Below the pieces are notes generated by a model that was given only the letters and a program-made list of their open reading frames with translations, made no database searches and was not told the DNA's origin. Shown here in pieces: positions 12,467-21,970 of a DNA stretch of 64,000 nucleotides. Source of the DNA: Turnera subulata (taxonomy: Eukaryota; Streptophyta; Magnoliopsida; Malpighiales; Passifloraceae); NCBI GenBank assembly GCA_028386065.3, contig JAKUCV010001447.1, positions 10,503 through 74,502 of the forward strand, read 5' to 3'. Both the position numbers and the translations under genes were made by a program. Position 1 is the stretch's first letter, and each line of letters opens with the position of its first letter.

Positions 12467-12752
12467 GCACAAATCATTGTATTTTCTAAGCAAATAGGCA
12501 TATAATTATTTTTTCTTATATATTAAATAAAATTATAAATTCTAGAATCATAATGCAATGATATTTTAAAGCATACAAAGATATTTTTTGATAATTTTAA
12601 TAACTTTGAGCTTAAATATTAAATAAATCTTATATTAAATCAGTAAAATATTTATACCCTAAGTATAATTGGGTCATAAACAAGCTGCTCTTGCTTATGA
12701 TGAAGTTGTCCGAGCCATGTACAGCTGTTATGCCAGGCTTAATTTCCCTAGT

Positions 12753-13650
12753 TTTTTCTCTGCATATCACTCTTTTAAGGTGCATAGGAAATTTTTGTTG
12801 TTCTTGCGCTTTAATTTTATGAGATTGAAAAGTTTGTGCTCATAGGTATACTACTCAAAAACATATCCCACAAGTATTCGAAATTGCAGTTTTCATCCTT
12901 TACTCGAGTGCGTTCTTACTTTCTATTTATATTCTCGCATTTCTTTTTTGTTTTTTTTACAGTAGAAGATAAGGAGAATCTAGAACAAACTTTGGTTAGG
13001 ATCAATCCATCTACCGTAAGTTTGCAGGTCAGCTTTCTACAAGGATTTGCAACCATTGCAAAGCAGCTACCACATTTCTCCACTTTGGTTCGCTAAAGGG
13101 AGATATTTGGTGCATAATATCATCGTAGAAAGGAACATTCTAAAACCATAACAGGCTTCTGGGTTTAATAGAGTGAAAAAATAGAATAAAAATACAAAAT
13201 CTTAGATAAAATACACAAAACTATGGGTCTATTAAGTTAATATATTTTGGGATAATAATCTTATATTGCTTTTGTTTTGTTTGAACTTTGTAGTTGGTTG
13301 AGCATAGATGCTGTATATAAAAAAATTAAACTTTATTTTAGACATTTAGAATTGGGAGCTATAAAAGTTATTTTCTTATCTTCTTGAATTTGTTATAAAG
13401 ATTCACAATTAACTCATCTATCACAAAAATACTATATAACTTAAGATATTATGCTAATTTGCTGATGAATTAGAAGTGCGAATATGAATGCTAGGAGTAT
13501 AAACATAGACTCTAATAAAGTTTTGTAAACGAAAAAAAAGGAAGAAAAAAGAAAGAAAGAAAGAAAAGATTCACAATTAACTCATATCACAAAAATATTA
13601 TATAACTTAAGATATCACGCGTGAATTTGTAGCCCAGCCTTGGGAAAAAA
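12753..13650. other. non-coding DNA between DREB2 copies
   Basis: AT-rich. A roughly 50-bp sequence starting TTCACAATTAACTCAT and ending ATATAACTTAAGATAT is repeated at about 13403-13452 and 13567-13615, and a weaker copy lies at 11271. A GAAA-rich microsatellite sits at 13530-13568. No gene. Confidence 0.5.
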
Positions 13651-13768
13651 AGGGTAGCCCAGCCCAAAGAACCAATTCCTAATCCGAAACCAAATTGGAT
13701 GGAAAAAAATAGCCCAGCCCAAAGAACCAATTCCCAATCCGAAACTGAATGGGATTGGCCTTTACCCC

Positions 13769-13776
13769 TATAAATA
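13769..13776 (+). promoter_or_regulatory. TATA box of the DREB2-like gene
   Basis: TATAAATA lies 77 bp upstream of the ATG at 13853, followed by an A-rich leader. The same arrangement precedes the broken paralogue (6483-6490). Confidence 0.75.
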
Positions 13777-13852
13777 GGGTCTGTCCACTTCACAGAAAGA
13801 GGGAAAAAAAAGAAAACAAGAAATCAAAAAAAGAAAAAAAGAACAGCGAAAC

Positions 13853-14806
13853 ATGGGTGAGTCCTCTTCGAGGAAGAGAAAGAGGGACGGCGGCGTTTCT
13901 GTGGCCGAGACCTTGAAGAAGTGGAAGTGTATGGACAAGAAACCCGTTGTGAAACTGGCGGCGAAGGGTTCCAAGAAGGGGTGCATGAAAGGGAAGGGAG
14001 GGCCTGAGAATCTGGGGTCGGGTTACAGAGGGGTGAGGCAGAGGACTTGGGGGAAGTGGGTGGCGGAGATTAGAGAGCCAAACAGAGGGCCCAGGCTCTG
14101 GCTTGGTACTTTCCCTACTTCCCATGAAGCTGCTCTTGCTTATGATGAAGCTGCCCGAGCCATGTACGGCCCTTATGCCAGGCTTAATTTCCCCAATACC
14201 CATGATGCCTCCGCCTGTAATAATCTTCCAACAACTTCAATCCCCGACCCACCAGAGACTACAACTTCAGCCCCCGACCCACCAGAGACTACTACAACTT
14301 CTTCTTGTCTTGCCAGTCCTGGACAAGAAGTGGAATCGGAGCTGCCGGCCTTCCTCTTGGCCTTTGCCAAAGAACAGGGCTTGTTCAAGGCACATGATGA
14401 TTTCACTTGCTTGTCCACAGAACCGGAGGAGCCCACATGCTCCTCGGCCGTGGAAGATGATTTCTTCACTACCTTGTTTGAAGGCTGCTCTCCCCCTGGA
14501 TTGCATCACAATTCGGAGGCATCTGATACGGGCACATCTAACCCTCCTGCTGCTGGTGGTGGAGATGTGGAGGAAGATTTTGATTGGAATACCCTTCTCT
14601 TGCAGACCTACACTGCAGAGGAGATGGCCTCGGTCAATGAGTTACTGGCCACATCTAATAAGGCGGCGCCTGCTCCTGCTGGTAGAGATGGAGATTCTAA
14701 TGAGCTGCCTGTGGATGTGGAGGAAGATTTTGATTGGAATACCTTGCTCTTGCAGACCTACAGTGCAGAGGAGATGGCCTCGGTCGATGAGTTATTGGCC
14801 ACCTAG
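13853..14806 (+). CDS. DREB2-like: DREB2-type AP2/ERF transcription factor
   Basis: A 317-residue single-exon protein. Residues 7-11 (RKRKR) form a nuclear localisation signal and [10 protein letters not shown] (16-25) is the N-terminal motif of DREB2 proteins. KGKGGPEN (47-54) is the basic motif placed just before AP2 in the A-2 subgroup. The AP2 domain covers about 58-115 and contains [10 protein letters not shown] with the valine typical of DREBs rather than ERFs; it should bind DRE/CRT elements and activate drought, heat or salt genes. A proline-threonine repeat (DPPETTT) occupies about 127-145. The acidic C-terminus contains the same 29-residue motif twice (about 239-267 and 289-317, each starting [15 protein letters not shown]), a likely activation domain. 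The start is the first ATG after the A-rich leader and is matched by the paralogue. Stop is TAG. It is the only intact copy in a local tandem group. Confidence 0.93.
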   Translation: MGESSSRKRKRDGGVSVAETLKKWKCMDKKPVVKLAAKGSKKGCMKGKGGPENLGSGYRGVRQRTWGKWVAEIREPNRGPRLWLGTFPTSHEAALAYDEAARAMYGPYARLNFPNTHDASACNNLPTTSIPDPPETTTSAPDPPETTTTSSCLASPGQEVESELPAFLLAFAKEQGLFKAHDDFTCLSTEPEEPTCSSAVEDDFFTTLFEGCSPPGLHHNSEASDTGTSNPPAAGGGDVEEDFDWNTLLLQTYTAEEMASVNELLATSNKAAPAPAGRDGDSNELPVDVEEDFDWNTLLLQTYSAEEMASVDELLAT

Positions 14807-14829
14807 TTGGCTAGTTAGACATTATCTTT

Positions 14830-15174
14830 AGTTACAAGTACTACTTAGTACAAATGTAAGTAGTCTCTGTACTTAGTACTAATGTAACTGCAATTCATAT
14901 ATTCTTGTTGTCATTGCTGGCCAACCTTTTAAATTGGACCATGCAGTATGACATTGAACCAACTTACAAATGTTAATGCATTAAATTGATCAATTTTATA
15001 AATTTGGTATTCATTTCACCCACTTTCAAATTCTGTGTATGGAATTGATACAAATCTTTGATTGGCCCCCTGAGGGTGAGAATTTAGACGTCCAACCTAC
15101 TCCACTATCATGCCATTCGTTGATGAAAAGCTTTTCCACATTACTGGACCTGCACTGTTAATTAGCTCTTCTGT
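14830..15174. other. 3' flank of the DREB2-like gene
   Basis: Presumed 3' untranslated region and spacer. AGTACTTAGTACAAATGTAAG and a near repeat (GTACTTAGTACTAATGTAA) occur at about 14839 and 14869. Nothing coding. Confidence 0.5.
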
Positions 15175-15730
15175 TCTGTTAGTAATTAGAGGGGAGGAGG
15201 GTAGTGAATCATGAGCATTGGTGAAGATGAAAATGGATTGTAAGAGATCTATTGGTGTCCTTGTCCACACAATCAAAAGAATACAAGTTAGAGGGAATCC
15301 AAAAGCAAGAGAACTTGCGCAGCCAGACCCTCATAATTCCCAGACCAATTCGTTCCTTCCTCATAGTTAATCACGTCTTTTGAGTCTCTGCAGACCACGC
15401 AACACAGCGAGCAACTCCCCTGTGTTGGCATCACGCTTAATTTGAAACAAGAGCTACCATGTCATCTTGGATATTTACATTGCAAGCAACATTCAGTTTC
15501 CATAAACCTGGGGAACAGGGGAAGGGAGCTGCCACTTTTGAGGAACAACTAAAGAGGCGTTATGTTTGGTAAACATAGCTACTGGTTAATCAATGGCTCG
15601 ACTAAAACTTTTCTTTTTATGCTAACGAGACTTTATTGATTAACTACATAATGAAAGATGTCCATATGAAACGCAAATAAGTAGAAATGAGCACTGAAAA
15701 TACAAAGAGATTTACACACAGGAAGAATCT
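15175..15730. repeat. duplicated host block Z, copy 1
   Basis: This non-coding block recurs at about 18290-19091 and, beyond the LINE, at 33271-33330. Shared text includes GGTGTCCTTGTCCACACAAT, AAAAGCAAGAGAACTTGCGC, GACCAATTCGTTCCTTCC and TGCTAACGAGACTTTATTGA. This copy is uninterrupted at AATACAAAGAGATTTACA, so it shows the empty site of the LINE inserted in copy 2. Confidence 0.8.
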
Positions 15731-15959
15731 ACAAACAAGAACTGCACCGAAGTTTTTACCCTCCATTTTTGTCTATACTTTGGAGGACTAACATATGACA
15801 ATATTCACCATTACATCCCTTGACAATTTCAGGATATATAACCTGGCTTCTTAATTACTTGGCATGTAATTTTGCCTTGATTATATGTAGTAGTTTAATT
15901 TAATTACATAGAATTAGCATTGGAAGGACGAGGTGATGATGATCAATATGTTTATACAC

Positions 15960-16665
15960 TAATTAAATTACGCGCAAAAAGGGAATTTCAAATGGGCTTA
16001 ATTCCAAGTGTCAAGATGCCATTCAATCAATGAATTTTTATTTCAATGTATTGTACAGTGCCAGTAGTAGTGTCAGTTGCCAAAAGATCAACTAGTGGAG
16101 TTGTGTACGAATCCGTCTTCTATTCATAAAAACCCCGAAAACATAAGCCGAATTCTAACAAAAAAAAAAACAATACAGAATGAGAGAAGTACGTAGTTGA
16201 ATGAATGTTTTCCTAATTTGCTATATATATGTAGCTTAAATGAGATCTCAAGAAACTTGATCGGTTCATAAGAGCCATTCATGTCTGTAAAAAGTATATG
16301 TTCATCGGCTCAACTCAGCAAAAGAGCACAAAGACAGGAAGCAATATTGGTCGTCTAAGTCATTCCCATCCGGATCACATATCAGCAAAGATGTGAAACT
16401 CAAGTTGACCATGAAGAGTCAAGGATCGATAAACTGAAAAAATGGACGAAAACCTCAGCTTGGACTCGTTTGTGTTTTGTGGTACTTCATGAATACATGA
16501 TATAGGATTCCTCAAATGTGTTGAGTTATAGAACTTAAAATGAATTGATATAAGTTGTAGGACTCCCTACGTATCATCCAATACGATTGACTAATTAAAT
16601 ATGCACATATGGCAATGTTTGACTGACAGTTGATCAAAGTCATTCCCATCTATTTGCAATGTATT
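15960..16665. repeat. duplicated host block X, copy 2
   Basis: Same-orientation duplicate of 3265-4069, lying downstream of the intact DREB2-like gene, whereas copy 1 lies upstream of the broken one. It lacks the LINE that ends copy 1. Confidence 0.8.
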
Positions 16666-17528
16666 AGTTCAAAAACCAAAGAATGGGGTTGCCAACTGCT
16701 ATTTTCTCTCTGACTTGAAACTCGAGCCCTCCTCCCATATAGCCGTTTCCGGTGCTTCTATCACCGGAGATGGTGCCAGATCTCATCTCTCTTTCTTCCT
16801 TCTTCAACTATTGATCGCATGCATAAAAGTAAGAGCAGTGAGTTTTTTTGGTGAGTTCGGTTACCCTGTTATTTGAGTGTCTTAGATAAGTTCATCCTCT
16901 TTAAGACTCTGTTTCGTAGTGCCAATTTGTTGTAAATTGGATTCTAAAGTTGATAGCAGATAAGTATTACTTATCTGTTGAGTCTCTAAAGTTGAGGTGT
17001 CGGGCGCGGGAGGAGGAATGGGAGGATGAGGGCAAAGAGGTGGGGGGGCAGGGAGGTGGATGGTGTGGGCGGTGGAGAAGAGGTAGGAGAGGGAAGGGAG
17101 GCTATGTGTTTGGTTGGAAGATTTGTGTTTTGGGGTGCTTGATAAGTTTTGGTTCGATTATTAGAACTGAAGCAATCTAGAAAGAGTTTGTTTTAAAAAA
17201 AAAAATTGTAGGAGGGAAGGTAATTTCTTTTGGACAACTTTTGTCAGTTATAAATTTATGAACGAACAGTAACCAATTTATTCAAATGGAACAAATTAAT
17301 GAATTAGTTGGAGGGAGTACAGTAAAGCTTTATTCTTGGTCCGCAGATAAGAAAAAAAAAAGATGGAGTCACAAAATCAGTAAAGCTTTCAGGAATTCCT
17401 TGGAATGAATGACCATACATTTTGAACTAACAATGGAGACTAGAGGATCATTAGCTTTTAGCATGGCTGGAAGTGAATCCTGTAACTCCAGGTTCTCGTC
17501 GCAATACACGGCCGTCAAAGCTAGCAAT
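16666..17528. other. non-coding DNA
   Basis: No gene recognised. Positions 17000-17105 are strongly G-rich on the plus strand (runs such as GGTGGGGGGGCAGGG), a possible quadruplex former. Confidence 0.45.
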
Positions 17529-17533
17529 CCTAA

Positions 17534-18082
17534 TGTGACGGAATCTCACATCGGAAAGGAAGGGGAAGGTCTTGGGCCATATATACAGGGGTGCTGCACA
17601 CCCCACTAGGTTGACCTTTTGGGGAGAGGGTAATGACCCCGTGACAAGTGGTAGCGTAGCCGACTCGACCCAACTCCGATGTCACGCCAAGCGCTCCGTG
17701 GGGACGGGGTAGGCAGGGTGCCCGGTCGACGACGAGGGCGTCGTCGGATTCGGTGGGGGAGAATGTGACGGAATCCCACATTGGAAAGGAAGGGGAAGGT
17801 CTTGGGCTATATATACAGGGGTGCTGCACACCCCACTGGGTTGACCTTTTGGGGAGAGGGTAATGACCCCGTGACAAGTGGTAGCGGAGCCGACCCGACC
17901 CAACTCTGATGTCACGCCAAGCGCTCCATGGGGACGGAGTAGGCAGGGTGCCCGGTCGACGACGGGGGCGTCGTCGGATTCGGTGGGGGAGAATGAAGGA
18001 GAAGGTCTTGGGCCATATATACAGGGGTGCTGCACACCCCACTAGGTTGACCTTTTGGGGAGAGGGTAATGACCCCGTGACA
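17534..18082 (+). mobile_element. TRIM-type element with three LTRs
   Basis: Three copies of a short LTR beginning TGTGACGGAAT and ending CCCCGTGACA lie at 17534-17646 (113 bp), 17764-17876 (113 bp) and 17994-18082 (89 bp, a 24-bp deletion near its start), separated by two 117-bp internal units. After LTRs 1 and 2 comes TGGTAGCG(T/G)AGCC, a tRNA primer binding site; before LTRs 2 and 3 comes a polypurine tract (GGTGGGGGAGAA). The target duplication CCTAA at 17529-17533 and 18083-18087 encloses the whole array, so it behaves as one insertion. Non-coding and non-autonomous. Confidence 0.92.
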
Positions 18083-18289
18083 CCTAAGGCCTCGAGCATT
18101 AAAATATATTATTTTCTTTTTTTATATTAGTCCAGAAAAATGAGACTTGAACTCATTAAAATATATTATTAAGTTTGAGAAAGATAATTAACAAACAAAA
18201 CATTTATATATATCTTGATCGTTGATGGGGATGTTAAAGAACTTAACTATAGCAGACGAGGCTAACCATTTTTCATTACTTTTATTCAA

Positions 18290-19091
18290 TAACTAGAAGA
18301 GAGGAGGGAAGTGAAAATGGTGTAATCATGAGCATTGGTGAAACAGAGATTACTAATTACAATTGGGGGGTAATGCAAAATAGAGAGCCCTGACCAAAAC
18401 TTGGGGCCAACTTAGCAAGAGATGTAGCTACTCTATTGGTGTCCTTGTCCACACAATCAAAAGAATACAAGTTATCTTATATGTTTCGTAAAAAAAAAAA
18501 GAAAAGAATACAAGTTAATAGGGAATTCAAAAGCAAGAGAACTTGCGCAGGCAGCTCCTCATAATTCCCAGACCAATTCGTTCCTTCCATCAAGAAATTG
18601 TACAATAGCTTGATCATTGACTTCAATTTGAATAGGGTAGTGAATCACGTCTGTTGGGTACCTGTGGAAGACCACGCAACACAGCGAGCAACTCCCCTGT
18701 ATTGGCGTCACGCTGCCCTTCATTTGAATCAAAATCTACAACCCATCTCCCGAACTCATCCCTACAAGTGCCCCCAAGAGCCACCATATGTCACCTGGGT
18801 CATTTACATTGCAAGCAACATTCAGTTTCCATAAACCTGGGGAAGGAAGCTGCCACTTTCTTTTTTTTCTTTTTTTTGATCCAGAAGCTGCCACTTTCGA
18901 GGAACAACTAAAGAGGCATTATGTTTAGTAAACATAGCTACAGGTTGATCAGTGGCTCGACTAAAACCTTTTTTTTTTTTTTTTATGCTAACGAGACTTT
19001 ATTGATTAACTATATGTTGAAAGATGTACAAAGGGTCCATATATATGAAACGGAAATAAGTCAGAAATGAGCAGTGAAAATACAAAGAGAT
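18290..19091. repeat. duplicated host block Z, copy 2, left part
   Basis: Matches 15175-15720 in the same orientation and ends at AAAATACAAAGAGAT (19077-19091), where LINE-1 is inserted. The block continues at 33271. Confidence 0.8.
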
Positions 19092-19272
19092 AAAGCAATC
19101 GCTTTTTCTCACGATGAAGTTGCCATGCGCTTCAACAACAACAAGAAAACATTTCTCAAAATGAGACAGTTGGTCTCCTTTGGAAACATCTGAGACGCTT
19201 GGTCTCTTTCTTTAATCTGCTACTCTCTTCTTTACCCTCTTTGCTTTCCATTCTTTCCTTCTCTGGCCTTGA

Positions 19273-19932
19273 ATGGAGGGGTCTCAAAGAACTCTGCCTT
19301 TTAAGGAGGTGAAATTCAAATTGGAGAAAAACAAGGAGGCTGGGAAACTCTTCTCTTCTGTGGTTTTGGTAGGAAGATTGGTTACTGACAGACCCATGCT
19401 CCTTAGTGTCATTCAACTGGCCATCCCCAAAATCTGGAAGCCCAAGGGTAGATTTGAGGTCAGTGAACTGAAACCCAACACTTTCCTCTTTTCCTTTGAG
19501 TTGGAGAGGGATAAAGTCGCTGTGTTGCGCAATGGACCGTGGACCTTTCATGGCCACCACCTGCTTATTAAGGAATGGGGCCAATCTTTGGTGCTTGATA
19601 AGATTGATCTGAATCACTCTGATTTTTGGGTCAAAGTCTATGATCTTGTTCCGGATGAGCTCAATGAGCGCAATGCTACATTCATAGGAGACATGATGGG
19701 AAAATTCTTGGAGGTTGATTTCACTTCCCTGAGAGGTATATGCCGCAGTGGTACCATGAGGGTCAAAGTCCGGGTGGATGTGGATAGCCCTCTGTGCCCG
19801 GGCTTCATGAAGGAGGACGATGATGAAGGGGAATATTGGGTACAATTTAAGTACGAGAGGCTTCCAGATATTTGTTTCAATTGTGGCAGAATGGGACACT
19901 TTACCAAGTTTTGTGAAGAACCCTCCTGCACT
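19273..19932 (+). pseudogene. LINE-1 ORF1, 5' part (DUF4283 and zinc knuckle)
   Basis: Starts at ATG 19273. Residues about 20-150 look like the DUF4283 domain of plant LINE ORF1 proteins (LLIKEWGQ, FWVKVYDLVP). Residues 201-214 (CFNCGRMGHFTKFC) are a CX2CX4HX4C zinc knuckle. ORF1 proteins bind the LINE RNA. After residue 220 the frame runs into the LTR at 19933; it resumes in frame at 28061 after the duplicated target GCACT. Confidence 0.9.
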
Positions 19933-21022
19933 TGTGAACACCCGAATTTGATCCATGAAAATTTATACGTTTTAGTAATTAGGTCCCTCATGTACGAAGA
20001 AGTGATTTAAGTCACATTAGGGACCGGATTGCTAGAATGTATTACATTCTATGAGCTTGGGCCTTATTTATGTATTGAAATCCAATTTGGGTTGGAGATA
20101 GATATAAGAGCCCAATTTAGTAGATAGATGTTCTCCAGAGTTGTACAAGCCCACTAACACCTTGCTTGCAGGCAAATTTAACTCTGATTTTCGTGAGAGA
20201 TTAGAGTTAAATCATTCCTTAAATAGCAAGAGTGTTTTTGGTATCATTTAGGATTAAAATAGGAAGAGGATGTGTGATTAATTGATTGGGAGATGTTTGG
20301 GGGGAGTAGTAATCAAGAAAAGAGAATATTCTGGGCAATCTAGGGGTTGATTACGCGGTAAGATCAATCAGAGAGGAATTAGGGGAGAATTCGGAGCAAA
20401 AATGGAAACTGCGGTGAAAACGCGTAGGCGCGGGCGGTCATCTCGAGATGACCGCCGGGCCTAGGCTGTCATGTGTGGATGACCGCCATGACATGGCTGT
20501 CATCTCGTGATGACCGCCGGCCATGGCGGTCATGGGTGCACTGGAACGCGTTTTCTCCCCGATTTTCGACCGAGATTCGATTCTACGCATTTTTGGTCCA
20601 GATTTTCGGTCATTATTCTGATCATTAAGATGGTCCACGACCCTAGGCAGCCCAGAACACTATAAATAGGACCCTCCCCCTTCACATCAAGGGACACGCA
20701 TTATTACACACACACTCTTCCTAAAAGCTTTCAAGCTTGGAGAAACTCTACCTCTCCAAGCCCAGAATTAGTTCTATAGGCGAAGCTCTGGAGAAATCTC
20801 GTGGGTAGCATCATCTAATCAAAGCAGCAAGTGAAGAATCAAGAAGAGATCCAAGATAGAGTTGAGGTGCGGAAAGAAGCTAGGCGTAAGGCAAAACCCG
20901 AATCAAGGAGCTAGAGGAGGGCTGCAAGAGGTAATTCTGATCCTTTTCTTTCTGTTGTGATGCTGATGCTGATGATGATGTGATTGTTGTGTTTCTGATG
21001 TAAGAACTACGTGGGCTTTGAA
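19933..21022 (+). repeat. left LTR of element E, cut by gap
   Basis: Matches 26575 to about 27663. TATAAATA at 20661-20668, followed by a C-rich stretch and CACACACACTC, is a likely LTR promoter. Positions 20432-20530 carry repeated GCGGTCAT words, including a perfect 24-bp palindrome at 20433-20456 (half-site GGCGGTCATCTC). The right third of the LTR is in the Ns. Confidence 0.88.
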
Positions 21023-21970
21023 NNNNNNNNNNNNNNNNNNNNNNNNNNNNNNNNNNNNNNNNNNNNNNNNNNNNNNNNNNNNNNNNNNNNNNNNNNNNNN
21101 NNNNNNNNNNNNNNNNNNNNNNNNNNNNNNNNNNNNNNNNNNNNNNNNNNNNNNNNNNNNNNNNNNNNNNNNNNNNNNNNNNNNNNNNNNNNNNNNNNNN
21201 NNNNNNNNNNNNNNNNNNNNNNNNNNNNNNNNNNNNNNNNNNNNNNNNNNNNNNNNNNNNNNNNNNNNNNNNNNNNNNNNNNNNNNNNNNNNNNNNNNNN
21301 NNNNNNNNNNNNNNNNNNNNNNNNNNNNNNNNNNNNNNNNNNNNNNNNNNNNNNNNNNNNNNNNNNNNNNNNNNNNNNNNNNNNNNNNNNNNNNNNNNNN
21401 NNNNNNNNNNNNNNNNNNNNNNNNNNNNNNNNNNNNNNNNNNNNNNNNNNNNNNNNNNNNNNNNNNNNNNNNNNNNNNNNNNNNNNNNNNNNNNNNNNNN
21501 NNNNNNNNNNNNNNNNNNNNNNNNNNNNNNNNNNNNNNNNNNNNNNNNNNNNNNNNNNNNNNNNNNNNNNNNNNNNNNNNNNNNNNNNNNNNNNNNNNNN
21601 NNNNNNNNNNNNNNNNNNNNNNNNNNNNNNNNNNNNNNNNNNNNNNNNNNNNNNNNNNNNNNNNNNNNNNNNNNNNNNNNNNNNNNNNNNNNNNNNNNNN
21701 NNNNNNNNNNNNNNNNNNNNNNNNNNNNNNNNNNNNNNNNNNNNNNNNNNNNNNNNNNNNNNNNNNNNNNNNNNNNNNNNNNNNNNNNNNNNNNNNNNNN
21801 NNNNNNNNNNNNNNNNNNNNNNNNNNNNNNNNNNNNNNNNNNNNNNNNNNNNNNNNNNNNNNNNNNNNNNNNNNNNNNNNNNNNNNNNNNNNNNNNNNNN
21901 NNNNNNNNNNNNNNNNNNNNNNNNNNNNNNNNNNNNNNNNNNNNNNNNNNNNNNNNNNNNNNNNNNNNNN
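21023..21970. other. assembly gap (948 Ns)
   Basis: Unknown bases. From the right LTR, the gap should hold the last about 390 bp of the left LTR, the primer binding site and the first internal sequence of element E, if its size is right. Confidence 0.99.

Larger units (their letters stand above)
6608..12750 (+). pseudogene. DREB2-like AP2/ERF pseudogene, three separated pieces
   Basis: The first piece, 6608-6660, starts at an ATG and encodes a serine-arginine-lysine N-terminus with RKRKR, as in the intact gene at 13853. It stops at a Tekay-element insertion and resumes in frame at 10265-10375 with VAETLKRWK and RKLAAKGS, again matching the intact paralogue. After that an in-frame stop and unrelated DNA follow. 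The third piece, about 12682-12750, encodes the second half of the AP2 domain (AALAYDE.VRAMY.CYARLNFP). The first half of the AP2 domain and the whole acidic C-terminus are missing. Without the strand-recognition part of AP2 it cannot bind DNA as a DREB. The three pieces are colinear with the intact gene, so this is one decayed tandem copy. Confidence 0.85.

Noticed and set aside
14103..14831. 242-codon frame overlapping the DREB2-like gene
   Set aside because: It is a +1-frame shadow of the AP2 gene; the reading frame with AP2, NLS and DREB2 motifs is the real one.
17530..18099. 189-codon minus-strand frame with repeated text
   Set aside because: It is a chance reading through the 230-bp repeats of the TRIM, with primer sites and LTR ends inside it.
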